Positions 41,944-51,900 of a DNA stretch of 61,352 nucleotides are shown here, in pieces. The DNA is from Thermoclostridium sp. (lineage in GTDB: Bacteria > Bacillota > Clostridia > DSM-8532). The number at the start of each line of letters is the position of its first letter. The stretch's first letter is position 1. The DNA lies in NCBI GenBank assembly GCA_017995215.1, contig JAGOJH010000003.1, positions 1 to 61,352 on the forward strand. Reading direction: 5' to 3'. The translations under genes and the position numbers were made by a program. The notes beneath the pieces were generated by a model. That model saw only the letters and a list, made by a program, of their open reading frames with translations, had not been told where the DNA came from and did not search any database.

Positions 41944-44039
41944 AAAGAAAAATTGGAATTCTGTTGCTATATATGGTCATGATTGCGGCCTCTGTTGCGA
42001 TGGTGGGGTTTGCTTTTGGTCTGATCAATTTTCAAGGTAAAAAAGCTATGGGAATGAGAATCTATGCAAACGCACAAAATGGAGGCTTTCAGGTACTTGC
42101 TGGAAACCGATGGGAAAGCTTCTTCGTAAAGGGCGTCAATATTGGTGCAGCACTACCGGGGAAATGGTTTACAGAGTTTCCTGAACAGGAGGAAGTCTAT
42201 CTGGGTTGGTTTGAGAAGATCGGGGAGATGAATGCGAATTGTATTCGTATTTATACGCTGCTGCCACCGCAGTTTTATTCCGCCCTGGCAAGCTATAACA
42301 GGAAACACGCAAAAGCACCTTTATGGCTTCTGCAGGAGATATGGCCGGAAGAAAGCCCGGAAGAACAGGACTATCTGAAAAGCGCATATGTTGACGAATA
42401 CTTTGGCGAAATTGAATATGTCGTCGATGCGATACATGGCAATGCGAATATTCCTGAAAGAAAATGGAGAGCCTATGGCACTTACAATAAAGATGTTTCG
42501 CGGTATGTTTTAGGCTATTTGGTAGGCAGAGAGCTGGAGCCGGATGAAATCATTTCAACAAATGAAAAGAACAGCGAGTTCACATTCACCGGAGAATACC
42601 TCAGTTCAGGAAAGGATGCCAGCCCAACCGAAGCATGGCTTGCGATGAACTGTGATTATGTTCTGAAATATGAAGAGGATAATTACAACAGCCAGCACCC
42701 GGTTGCTATTGTCAGCTGGCCTACATTGGACCCTCAGGAGCATGATTCGGAATGGAACCCCGAAGGGAAAAAATCCCTTGAATACAATGACAAAGTATCC
42801 ATTGACATCAACCATATTGAAACCGGTGCCAAAATGAAGGCTGGCTTTTTTGGAGCCTATCATATCTATCCGAATTATCCTGACTTCATGAACAATGAGA
42901 TCAAATATGACGAGTATCATGATGAAGTCGGAAGACTAAGGTATGGCGGGTATTTGAAGGAATTTATCGCCGGACATACCCGTTATCCGGCGCTGGTGGC
43001 AGAGTTTGGCCTGTCAACAGGCACGGGAAATGCCCACACCAGCCCGGACGGGCTTAACCATGGAGGCTTGACGGAGGAACAGCAGGGTATTGGGACTGTG
43101 AGAATGATGCAAGCCATCCGGAAGGAAGGCTACGCCGGGGGAGTTATTTTTGAATGGATGGACGAATGGGTCAAAAAGACATGGATCACCGAGCCTTTTA
43201 TCATCCCCTTTGACAGAAACGCTTATTGGCATAATGCTGTAGATCCTGAGCAGAACTACGGTTTACTTGCCATGGAGTCTGTTGTTCCGGAAGAGTATGA
43301 ACAGGTACAGCAGGGGAATGGAATCATCAAAAACATAGGCATTAAGCATGATGCCGCCTATTTATATTTGGATGTGGAATTAACCAAAGCTCTGGATGTT
43401 CAAAATGAAAAGCTTTTCATTGGCTTGGATACGTATAACAGGGATAAAGGAGAATTCAGGTTTACACAAGAGTCCATTATTGAAGCTCCGACGGGCATGG
43501 AATTTCTTCTGGAGCTTGGCAATGAGCAGAACTCAAGGCTTTTGGCACATCCGGGCTATAATATTGCAAATGGCAGGTATTCATCCTATAAAAGCTTTGA
43601 AGGTATATTTGAAGAGATCCATCAGCTAACGTCCAAAGAACGGGTCACCAAAGACGGGCGAAAGATTGATGCTGTTTATCAAAATGAAAGCAGGCTGAAG
43701 TTTGGAGAGCTTCAAGACAATTCCTATAACCAGCTTGATATTGAAAACAACAAGTTCCGTGTCAGAATACCATGGGGCCGGATCAATTTCACAGACCCTT
43801 CCACAATGACGGTGCTGGATGATACCAGCAATCCTGCTGAACTGACGAGGGACCTGTTGAAGACTGTTCAGTCTGATGGGATTTTGGTTTCAGTACTTCT
43901 GTATAACATTCAACTACATAGAAAGCTTGATTCACTAAACCTGGAAAAGCCCTATTCATGGGAAGCATGGGATGAGCCTGTATACCGGGAGAGGCTGAAA
44001 AAAAGCTATTATATCATTCAGGAGTATTTTAGCAGATAA
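41940..44039 (+). CDS. Secreted/membrane-anchored clan A glycoside hydrolase-like protein
   Basis: A 699-residue protein with an N-terminal membrane span (about 7-27). Residues 50-430 look like a TIM-barrel of the GH2/GH5 kind: FFVKGVNIGAALPGKW, NANCIRIYTLLPP, a strand ending in GRELEPD that would carry the acid/base Glu, and LVAEFGLSTG with a second Glu as nucleophile candidate. Residues 460-690 are beta-rich and may bind polysaccharide. It overlaps the glycosyltransferase gene by four bases, as hydrolases often do in exopolysaccharide operons, where they trim or release the polymer. The family number is uncertain. Confidence 0.72.
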   Translation: MKRKIGILLLYMVMIAASVAMVGFAFGLINFQGKKAMGMRIYANAQNGGFQVLAGNRWESFFVKGVNIGAALPGKWFTEFPEQEEVYLGWFEKIGEMNANCIRIYTLLPPQFYSALASYNRKHAKAPLWLLQEIWPEESPEEQDYLKSAYVDEYFGEIEYVVDAIHGNANIPERKWRAYGTYNKDVSRYVLGYLVGRELEPDEIISTNEKNSEFTFTGEYLSSGKDASPTEAWLAMNCDYVLKYEEDNYNSQHPVAIVSWPTLDPQEHDSEWNPEGKKSLEYNDKVSIDINHIETGAKMKAGFFGAYHIYPNYPDFMNNEIKYDEYHDEVGRLRYGGYLKEFIAGHTRYPALVAEFGLSTGTGNAHTSPDGLNHGGLTEEQQGIGTVRMMQAIRKEGYAGGVIFEWMDEWVKKTWITEPFIIPFDRNAYWHNAVDPEQNYGLLAMESVVPEEYEQVQQGNGIIKNIGIKHDAAYLYLDVELTKALDVQNEKLFIGLDTYNRDKGEFRFTQESIIEAPTGMEFLLELGNEQNSRLLAHPGYNIANGRYSSYKSFEGIFEEIHQLTSKERVTKDGRKIDAVYQNESRLKFGELQDNSYNQLDIENNKFRVRIPWGRINFTDPSTMTVLDDTSNPAELTRDLLKTVQSDGILVSVLLYNIQLHRKLDSLNLEKPYSWEAWDEPVYRERLKKSYYIIQEYFSR

Positions 44040-44106
44040 TGAAGCACTTTTAGCCTTCATCTACCCTGGAAAGCAGTGTACGATTGCTCAGATGGAAACG
44101 ATCGAG

Positions 44107-44550
44107 TTATATTTCGTCCTTTATAGTAGCCTTTTTATGCTCCAGCATCGTGTTGTATAGTTGAACCTGCCTGCGCCAAAAGTAGACGACAGGAAGGGTA
44201 AATGCTTCTGAAATGATGAAAATGATCAGCCATTTGAGATCCAGGGTCCAAATCCCAAAAGCCCAGCCGGTGTGGAGGTAGACACCCGCTAATAGCGTAG
44301 CAATTCCAAAAAAGCTTAACAGATAGCCAAAAAAAGGTTTTCTTTTAAATGCCATGGACAAAAGGTTTATCAAAACAACAGCAGTGCCGATAATCAACCC
44401 AATATGGAAGTTTGAGATAAGACCTCTGATGTGGATATACTCACGCATATCAACCAGCATCCATACAAACTCGATGGCAACACTGACAACCGCCGCTGTA
44501 ACCAGTATCATGATGACACTGTTCAACAAGATAAACTTTCCTTTGCTCAT
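44107..44550 (-). CDS. DUF3021-type membrane protein
   Basis: A 147-residue protein with four hydrophobic segments and a charged tail, in the size and layout of DUF3021 proteins. It follows a LytTR-type regulator gene after nine bases on the same strand, the usual pairing for this family, where the membrane protein is thought to modulate the regulator. Confidence 0.75.
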   Translation of the reverse strand: MSKGKFILLNSVIMILVTAAVVSVAIEFVWMLVDMREYIHIRGLISNFHIGLIIGTAVVLINLLSMAFKRKPFFGYLLSFFGIATLLAGVYLHTGWAFGIWTLDLKWLIIFIISEAFTLPVVYFWRRQVQLYNTMLEHKKATIKDEI

Positions 44551-44559
44551 TTTACCCTC

Positions 44560-45108
44560 TTATATTCCAAGGAATTCCTTGAAGCTTTTCACATAATTTC
44601 TGGAGACTTCAATGCCATTCTTTCCTTTTTCAAATTTTAAAAGAAGCTTCCTGCCAAACCAGGGTGTGATTTCAGTTACATGGGTGATATTGGCTATGAA
44701 TGATTTGCCGATGCGTATAAACCTGTCGTGCGGGACTTTTGCCTCAAGCTCGTACAGCTTGTCCTTCACACGGAATTCCCCGTTTCCTGTGATGCAAAAG
44801 GTATTGTTTCCCCTTGCTTCAAAATAGTAAATCTCATTATACGGAACCATCTTGAACCGTTCGTTGTCCGTTCTTCCGACAATCGTGCTTTTATCTTCAT
44901 CCGTTTGGGTCATATTCCCCAGAAGTTCCATCATGGTGAAAAGATTGCTGGAATGAAATAAAAGACAAAGCTTATCTGCAGGAGGCGGAAACCCGGATTC
45001 GACAATACAAATTTCCGCCTCCTCATCAATTGTGATTTTTCTGGCCGATAATAATTCTGTCAGCAACGGCTTTTTGTTTTCTGAACAGATAAGGCTTACT
45101 TTCATCAT
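44560..45108 (-). CDS. LytTR-family DNA-binding transcriptional regulator
   Basis: A 182-residue protein. Residues 80-182 form a LytTR DNA-binding domain (VPYNEIYYFEARGNNTFCI, ELEAKVPHDRFIRIGKSFIANI, and EISRNYVKSFKEFLG-like end). The first 75 residues are not a receiver domain, as there is no phospho-acceptor motif. In such LytTR-DUF3021 pairs the regulator usually controls its own operon. Two ATG codons at 45108 and 45105 are possible starts. Confidence 0.88.
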   Translation of the reverse strand: MMKVSLICSENKKPLLTELLSARKITIDEEAEICIVESGFPPPADKLCLLFHSSNLFTMMELLGNMTQTDEDKSTIVGRTDNERFKMVPYNEIYYFEARGNNTFCITGNGEFRVKDKLYELEAKVPHDRFIRIGKSFIANITHVTEITPWFGRKLLLKFEKGKNGIEVSRNYVKSFKEFLGI

Positions 45109-45220
45109 TTACACTCGCAACAGGTTGTTTCAATACATTGGAGAATAAGCTGTGTACCGTGTCGTTAGTTGAGAATGCTTCACTTTACCTTATTATACAT
45201 CTTTTTCAGGACAAAAAGAA

Positions 45221-46321
45221 TCATGGTTTTACAGCACGACAGATTTCTTTAACCATTTGCTGATAAGAGCACTGCATGTTATTCCCCAACACCACAACAG
45301 ATATATTTTGATCCTTCATTTTATACATTCCTGTGCTGATTCCTGGGCCGCCTCCAGTATGAAAATAAATCTTCCCCAGCTCAGGATTCTCTTCAAGCAT
45401 TAAACCATTCCCATAATAGTAATCCTCGGTGACATGTGCATTGGATTTTTCATTCAGGTGTTTTTCTTCATTGAGCCCCTGAAGGAAACGATAGATATCA
45501 CGGGTAGATGAGTATAGTCCGCCTGCCCCGTGGAAGTTTGACAAATTAAACCCGGTTACTTCCACAATCATTCCTGCACAGTAACCCATGGCCATATTTT
45601 GCATTTTCCAGGGATACTCCTGATACCCTGTGCTATGCAATTCCATTGGTTCAATCAAACGTTGGTTCAGAAAGTCAATGTAGCTTTCACCGGAAACTTT
45701 TTCGATGATATCGGTTAAGATGATATAGTTTGTATTACTATATTGATAATCTTCTCCGGCTTTAAACAGTAATGGTGCATTTTTCACTCTGGAAATTATT
45801 TTTTCAGGTGTTTGCCTGGCAATATAATAGCGCATAAAGTCCCAAGGCGTTTCATAATAATTTTTGATTCCCGAGGTATGATTCAAAAGGTTTTGAACTG
45901 TAATATCTTCCCACATTGCATAATCAGGATAAAACTGTGCCACTTTATCCTGAAGGGACAACAAACCCTGATCTGCCAGGTTTAGAATGGACCAGGCGGT
46001 AAAAGCCTTGGTCATGGATCCAATCACAAACTTTGAATCGGGGGTATTTTGCGTTCTGTTCAAGAAACGTCTGGCATATCCATAGCCTTCATTAAAAATA
46101 ATCTGATCCTCAAGTGCAACCAGAACCACTCCATTGAAATGATTTTCCTTTACATGCTTTTGAATGACTGCATCGATGTTTTTTTGCCGCTCATTGCTGT
46201 TTTCAGGTGTAAATGTGCTGATATACTGATTCGCGGTAATGTTCATCAGGGTTATTATCACAACCAGAATAATAATTGCCCCTGCCAATAGCCTTAAAAA
46301 CAAAACTTTGTTTATTTTCAT
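45221..46321 (-). CDS. Class C beta-lactamase-like serine hydrolase, membrane-anchored
   Basis: A 366-residue protein; the start at 46321 has GGAGGTCC upstream, and the frame is open further back. One membrane span (about 7-27) anchors a serine hydrolase of the beta-lactamase/D-Ala-D-Ala carboxypeptidase fold. The motifs are Ser102-Met-Thr-Lys105, then YSNTN (Tyr-x-Asn) and HTGGG in place of KTG. All catalytic parts are present. Such proteins act on peptidoglycan peptides, D-amino peptides or esters; resistance to beta-lactams is not implied. It is divergent from the C_GCAxxG_C_C gene. Confidence 0.85.
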   Translation of the reverse strand: MKINKVLFLRLLAGAIIILVVIITLMNITANQYISTFTPENSNERQKNIDAVIQKHVKENHFNGVVLVALEDQIIFNEGYGYARRFLNRTQNTPDSKFVIGSMTKAFTAWSILNLADQGLLSLQDKVAQFYPDYAMWEDITVQNLLNHTSGIKNYYETPWDFMRYYIARQTPEKIISRVKNAPLLFKAGEDYQYSNTNYIILTDIIEKVSGESYIDFLNQRLIEPMELHSTGYQEYPWKMQNMAMGYCAGMIVEVTGFNLSNFHGAGGLYSSTRDIYRFLQGLNEEKHLNEKSNAHVTEDYYYGNGLMLEENPELGKIYFHTGGGPGISTGMYKMKDQNISVVVLGNNMQCSYQQMVKEICRAVKP

Positions 46322-46541
46322 AACGGACCTCCTAAAAGTATTCTTTACTTTGAATATAGCATGGAGAGAAAGGGAACGAGGCATATTTCATGTAACAGGT
46401 ACGCAATTGTGGTGAATGAGCCATATTCGCATGTGAAATGCCAACTCTGAAGCCAGGAGGATTATCATTAAATTGAAAGGCGTTTAGGTTGCTCTGGCGT
46501 TCGTAGGATGCAGTTGTGTACATTCAGATTTCAAAAAAGTA

Positions 46542-46570
46542 TTGCATAAATATACGATAAGGCGTATAAT
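46542..46570 (+). promoter_or_regulatory. Promoter of the C_GCAxxG_C_C gene
   Basis: TTGCAT at 46542-46547 and a perfect TATAAT at 46565-46570 are 17 bp apart. AAGGAGG and ATG 46599 follow. Confidence 0.8.
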
Positions 46571-46598
46571 TATACAAAAACAACAAGGAGGGATTACT

Positions 46599-47042
46599 AT
46601 GAACAATAAGGTTGAATATGCAGGTGAATGCTTCAGCAATGGCTTTAACTGTGCACAGTCGGTGCTTTCTTCTTTTTGCGAGGATTTTGGTTTGGACAAA
46701 AGTCAGGCACTGAAGATTGCCTGCTCTTTTGGAGGCGGTATTGGTCATCTGGGTGAGGTTTGTGGGGCAGTTTCAGGTGCGTTCATGGTTTTAGGGCTGA
46801 TTTACGGGCAAAGTGAGGCCCATGAATCAGAGAGAAAGGCGCTGACCTATCTGAAAGTGAAGGAATTCGCAAGGCGATTCAAGGAAATCAATGGAACAAT
46901 TAACTGTACACAGCTTTTAAACTATGATTTAGGTGATAAGTCACAATTAAATGCTGCACGGCAGGCAGGTATATTCAAAACAAAATGTCCGAAATTTATA
47001 ACGGATGCAGTGAGGATACTTGAAGATATGATTGCTGAGTAA
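46599..47042 (+). CDS. C_GCAxxG_C_C family (probable redox) protein
   Basis: A 147-residue soluble protein with the family pattern of spaced cysteines: GFNCAQSVL (Cys18), SFCEDFG, KIACSFGGG with GEVCGAVSGA, then NCTQLL and TKCPKFI. The start at 46599 is set by AAGGAGG. The family is common in anaerobes and is thought to bind a redox metal or to pass electrons; its true function is not settled. It is transcribed alone from a strong promoter. Confidence 0.88.
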   Translation: MNNKVEYAGECFSNGFNCAQSVLSSFCEDFGLDKSQALKIACSFGGGIGHLGEVCGAVSGAFMVLGLIYGQSEAHESERKALTYLKVKEFARRFKEINGTINCTQLLNYDLGDKSQLNAARQAGIFKTKCPKFITDAVRILEDMIAE

Positions 47043-47695
47043 GATGCCCCAGCCTGTTACTGCAGGGATTATAATACTTTAAAAGGTATTATGTTTCATT
47101 TTTGTACTTGGGGGTTAATACAGATGGGCGTTGAAAATACATCAAACGGTAAAGAAGTTTCCGGTAAAAGAACTTTAGCGTCTAAATCGCTGGCCCTGTT
47201 ATTGTCATTCTATATTGCGGTTTCGCTTTTTCATCTTTAGTTCTGTTTTTTCCCCTTCCGATACCGATATCAGGGTTCTTGAAAAGACAGGCATGTAATA
47301 CATCAACATTATTGTCTGCATGCACAAAGAGAAAATACATACGATGAAGGACAATGTTTAGAATTTTCCCTGCGCTGCATTTTACTCTGCTCCTTATCGG
47401 TGCCTGGAGATTAGCCAAATTTTTGTAATATTTTTGATGGAGATGCCGATTTATATAATATTGGCTGATTTCTCTGCGAAACGATCAAGCAGAAAGGTAT
47501 CAAATCTGCTAAACAGCCGTCTGTTTATGAATAGTCGGCTGCATCAAGCTTATCAAGTGGCTTGCCACTTCAGCATGCATCACTGGTAAGTCGAATAGAT
47601 GTAAAAGCTGATTCAATACCTTTTTGCTGAATAGGTGGAATATATGTACGCATTTAGAAACAACGTTTTCTTAAAATCGAAGGAGGATTTCCCTA
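47043..47695. other. Gene-poor stretch with short decayed frames
   Basis: A 650-base gap. Besides the small frame at 47124-47240, one short plus-strand frame (ATG TTT AGA at about 47355 to TAA near 47428) gives another hydrophobic piece (RIFPALHFTLLLIGAWRLAKF). Both look like membrane-protein remains. A small inverted repeat AGTGGCTTGCCACT lies at about 47559-47572. No RNA gene is recognised. Confidence 0.4.
47124..47240 (+). pseudogene. Short hydrophobic reading frame, probable start of a lost gene
   Basis: A 38-codon frame with GGGGG nine bases before its ATG. It encodes a polar start (MGVENTSNGKEVSGKRTLASK in outline) followed by a hydrophobic helix LALLLSFYIAVSLFHL, then TAG. It reads like the N-terminal anchor of a larger membrane protein that is otherwise gone. 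A genuine small membrane peptide is the alternative. Confidence 0.35.
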
Positions 47696-48769
47696 ATGAG
47701 CACTGAACTGAATAAGGAACCAGACTATCTGGAGGAGTACAAGCAAAAAAGTGAGACAAAGAAAAAGAAAAGCTTTTTGAAACCGCTGTTGATTACCCTT
47801 TTAGTGGTTGTTATTTTGGGCGGACTGGCATTTGGATGTTATTATCTATTGAGTAATGGCATAGTTTCAATTAGCTTTGGTGAATCGACACAAACCAGAA
47901 GTACAGAAAACAAGACAGATGACGAAACAGATAAGCATTTTGACTTTATTGCCACCCAAATCCGATCGGGTAAAGTAAATGTCGAGGAAGTCACCATGTT
48001 CTTTTCAGAGAATGATGCTAAGACCATCAGAAAGAAAGCAGGGTTGGTGGATTTCGCAGACAAGAGCCTGGAGAGAATTGTAAGGCAAAAAATAGAAAAG
48101 TCGTTCGGGCATATTTTTATCGAAGATGTTCAATCGATTACCAGCTTGTCAGCTGAAAATGCAGAGATTAACAATTTGGATGGTATCCAATACTTCTCTG
48201 CCCTGACTGAACTGAATCTAAGTGGTAATGTGATTGAAAACCTGAGCCCATTATCTGAATTAGGCCAGCTTGAAATTTTGAATCTGTCCAATAACAAGAT
48301 TTCGAATATTGGCAGCCTTCAGAAATTAATGAAGCTCAGGCAATTAAACCTGAATAACAATTATCTTGTTGATGTGTATGCTCTCGGAACCCTGACGAAC
48401 CTTAATCAATTGTATTTGGGCGGAAATTATATTAAGGCCCTTGAGGGGCTCAGCAGCCTGAGCAGTCTGAAACAGCTTGAGCTCTTTGACAATTCTATTG
48501 AGGACATCAGTGCCATTGCAGCACTTGGCAGTCTGGAAAGCTTAAACCTCAATGATAATACAATCACTGATATCACTGCCCTTGGCACCTTGACAAGCCT
48601 GAAGGAATTGTATCTGGCTGATAACCAGGTTTCCAGCATCACCACCATTGGTACATTGACAGGATTAACCACCCTGGATGTTTACGACAACTTAATAACC
48701 GACATCACTGTGATTAAAAACCTGCGAAACCTGAAGGAAACCAAAACGGAAAGAAACCCGGTAAAATAA
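47696..48769 (+). CDS. Membrane-anchored leucine-rich repeat protein (internalin-like LRR)
   Basis: A 357-residue type II membrane protein. A lysine-rich cytoplasmic start is followed by one span (about 29-50). After a charged spacer, residues 150-350 form about nine 22-residue leucine-rich repeats of the internalin kind (LTELNLSGNVIENLSPLSEL pattern). The repeats are closely related and probably arose by duplication. AAGGAGG precedes the start. The LRR arc faces the outside and probably binds a protein or polysaccharide. No LPXTG or SLH anchor is present. Confidence 0.85.
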   Translation: MSTELNKEPDYLEEYKQKSETKKKKSFLKPLLITLLVVVILGGLAFGCYYLLSNGIVSISFGESTQTRSTENKTDDETDKHFDFIATQIRSGKVNVEEVTMFFSENDAKTIRKKAGLVDFADKSLERIVRQKIEKSFGHIFIEDVQSITSLSAENAEINNLDGIQYFSALTELNLSGNVIENLSPLSELGQLEILNLSNNKISNIGSLQKLMKLRQLNLNNNYLVDVYALGTLTNLNQLYLGGNYIKALEGLSSLSSLKQLELFDNSIEDISAIAALGSLESLNLNDNTITDITALGTLTSLKELYLADNQVSSITTIGTLTGLTTLDVYDNLITDITVIKNLRNLKETKTERNPVK

Positions 48770-48907
48770 GCAACAAAACAAAGTTGTGACAGAGGACGGT
48801 TCAATGTTGTGCAAGACATGGACCGGCATCAAACCATAATTCCGGGATTATTACAAATAAAAATTATTGTGAGGATTCAATACAGTTTTTCAACTGAACA
48901 GACAAAA

Positions 48908-48960
48908 CAAGGGGATGGCTTTTGTTTCACTGAAGTGATATAAAAGCCATCCCCTTATGT
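48908..48960. terminator. Bidirectional terminator between convergent genes
   Basis: ACAAGGGGATGGCTTTT pairs with AAAAGCCATCCCCTTATGT, and the inner CACT/AGTG also pairs. Located between the LRR gene and the oppositely directed protease gene, it can serve both. Confidence 0.75.
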
Positions 48961-48983
48961 ATGTCATGTGTGTATTTGTTTGA

Positions 48984-51900
48984 TTACTGGCCGGTTAATA
49001 CCCTCATCAACTCATTCAAAACAGCCTGAACTAATGACGCGGTGACATCGGCCTTCGGGTAGTAGTTTCCATTTTCATCAAGCTTTGCAACCCCGGATGC
49101 AACCAAAGCCTGAACACTGTTTTTTGCCCAGGAGCTGATGTCGGTTTCGTCGGCAATAGCGACGTTTTCACCACCGAGCTGCACACCATTCAAAACGGCC
49201 AGCCTATCAAGGATAACGGCAAGCTGCTCCATTGTCAGCTTTTCGTTTTCAAAATAGTTGCCTGCACCATCTCCCAGGAATAAGCCCATTTGTTTTGCAA
49301 CCGAAACCGGCTCGGGAACACCTGCCAGGATCAGTTCGAAGAACTGTGCTCTTGAGATAGGTTCATTGGATTGCTGCCCAAAGGATATGACTGTATCATA
49401 CAAATCCTTGCTGGCCTCAATCTTATCCACGCTGCCTATGGTTGACCATGAACCATCGGCAATAAAGCTTTCAAACATGGCGGCGGTATCTTTCAAATCC
49501 TGGACCGTTGTCGACTTGATTTCCTGTAAGATTTCCAACCTGTCTTCGGTTATTCTGCCCACTAAATAGTTGGACATTGTGCTCATGGCTCCGCTTAATT
49601 CACCTTCGGCTGCAGTGTATGAACTGAAAGCTTTGAGAATGTATCTGTCCAGTTCTTCCTGTGTAATTGTCAGGTTCCTGATGAAATCCGGCAGACCTTT
49701 GAACACCTCAAAGGTTTCATTGATGTTCGGGTCCCGATAGGAAACCAGCATGAAGGAGTCGTTGCTGAAGCTTGCGATGCTGTCATAAGCACCATTTTCA
49801 AACCTGATTTTCGGGGTGATGTAATTTTCTGAAATCACCAGCCCAATAGGGACATATTTGCCGTTGAAGGTGGTTCCCATAGCTTCATAATCTGCAGAGA
49901 TCATGTTGTACTGAACGGGAGTATCCATGGCTATCCCTTCTTTATGAGCCGGAAGCGGAATTTGGGTATAATCCTGTGATGCGATAGGATTTACCGGTAA
50001 GGCTTCGATGAACTTCTTGATTTCCGTTTCGTGTATTTCAATACTGGCTTCACTGCCTGCAAACAACGTGGTTAGGTTGGTTCTGTTAAGAATCAGCTGA
50101 TGGATGGCTTCAAGTTCAGCTAATACAATGCCCGGTTCAGACTGCAGCAGTTGTTCCAGTTGGGTAAGAAAACCAAAGTACTCCAGGCCGTAAAGGTAGC
50201 TTTCGTAATTATTGCTGGTTTTCAGGCTCGCCATATTACGGGTCATCAGCAGGCTTAACGGATTGGAGACAAACTGGTTTTGCATAGAGGATATTTGCTC
50301 TTTTACAATCGTCAGAATAGCATTTGCATCGTTAAATTGAGTATTTAGCAGTATTTCCTTTACAAGCTCAACCTGTTTGTCGTATTCACCAGACAAACCC
50401 ATCCATGACGCAACTAATACCGGAACAAACTCATCACTGTCTACCTGTGAAATGGTTGAAAGGCGGGTCGATAATCCATTCAGGTACCGAATTCTCAGGG
50501 TGCCAAGCTGATCCTTTGGATACTGTTGGGTATCCAGCCTTCCCAGCAAGCTTGCATAAAGACTTAGAAAATGCAGCTTTTCAATGGGTACTGCAGAGGT
50601 ATCCAGCATGAGTGTAGTAAACCCTGTTTCGGCAACATCCGCTGCCGAGGAAAGCATTCTAACACCATCTGATAGCTGGGTTTCATTAATGCTGTATTTT
50701 TTCACTTCTACGGGAAGATCAGCAACCTTCACTACCTGCAGCGCATCAACAATTGCCTGATCGGTTTCCTTGCTGTTCCACTCGCTGTATGACTTTGTTT
50801 GGTTGACAATATTTTCAAGCTCCTCTGCGCTCATTGAAGCTTTCAGGTTTACCAGGGTTGTCAACTGTTCTTCGGCCAATTTCTCAGTCAGTCCAGGCTC
50901 GGGAACTGTAGCCACCAAAGCGGCATGATTGTTGTTTTGAATGTACTTTGCAGTCAGCTCCTCCAGATAGTTATCATCAATCTTTTCTGAAACATTGTTT
51001 AAATTTTTAATCAGATTGCTGAAGTAGTCAATATTGCCGGTATTCGCCCACACCATGGCAGCGGATAAGGATATGCTTATCCCGAGATTACTCATCTCTG
51101 TCAGGTTTGAATAGCTTAACAGGGTAGAGGATATGGTTGCGTTCACCAATTCCCTGTCGTATCCGATTTTCACCAGATCCTCAAGGCAGCTGTCCACAAG
51201 AGCCATAAAATCATTCTTTTTTGCTGCATCTGCATTCATCGCTGTAAAAGTGAATATGGGCTGAACGTTTGAATCATTCATGCTTACAACGAGTTGCCCG
51301 CCGATTTGTTTCTCTGTAAAAGCACTTTTTAGGGGCGAAGAATCCTGATTCAGAATTGAAGCAAGGATGCCGAGACTGAGAGACTCCTCTTCAGTGACAT
51401 CTGTCAGCGCAAATGCATAATCTATTTGTGCAGCATTCACTGTATTGGCATTTGCATTCACGGCAAATGGATAAACAGCTTCAGTTTTTTGCTGCAATGG
51501 TTCGATTTTGCCATAGTCGATCTGTACATCCTTCTTTTCGTAGCCACTGAGAACTTCCTCATCGATCATTTTCAAAAACCTTGTATAATCAAGATTTCCG
51601 TAAAGGATCATCATGGAATTGGATGGATGGTAATAGTTCTGGTGGGTTTGAACTAGCTGTTCATAGGTTAAATCCTTAATTTTTTCAGGATCTCCGCCGG
51701 ATATATTGGACTGGATGCTGTTTGGAAACAATGCGTCCGAAACATTATAGCGTGCAGCGGTAGAAATGTTCCCCAAAGACCCCTTCATCTCGTTGTATAC
51801 AGTTCCGTTGATCAACAGCGGGGCATCAGCATCGGTCATTTCATATCTCCATGCTTCACGCAAAAAGATATTTTTATCTGAATAGACTGACGGGTTGTAT

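Noticed and set aside
47182-47418. 78-residue minus-strand gene
   Set aside because: The composition is not protein-like; it is antisense to short hydrophobic frames that look more like decayed coding sequence, and no ribosome site is visible.
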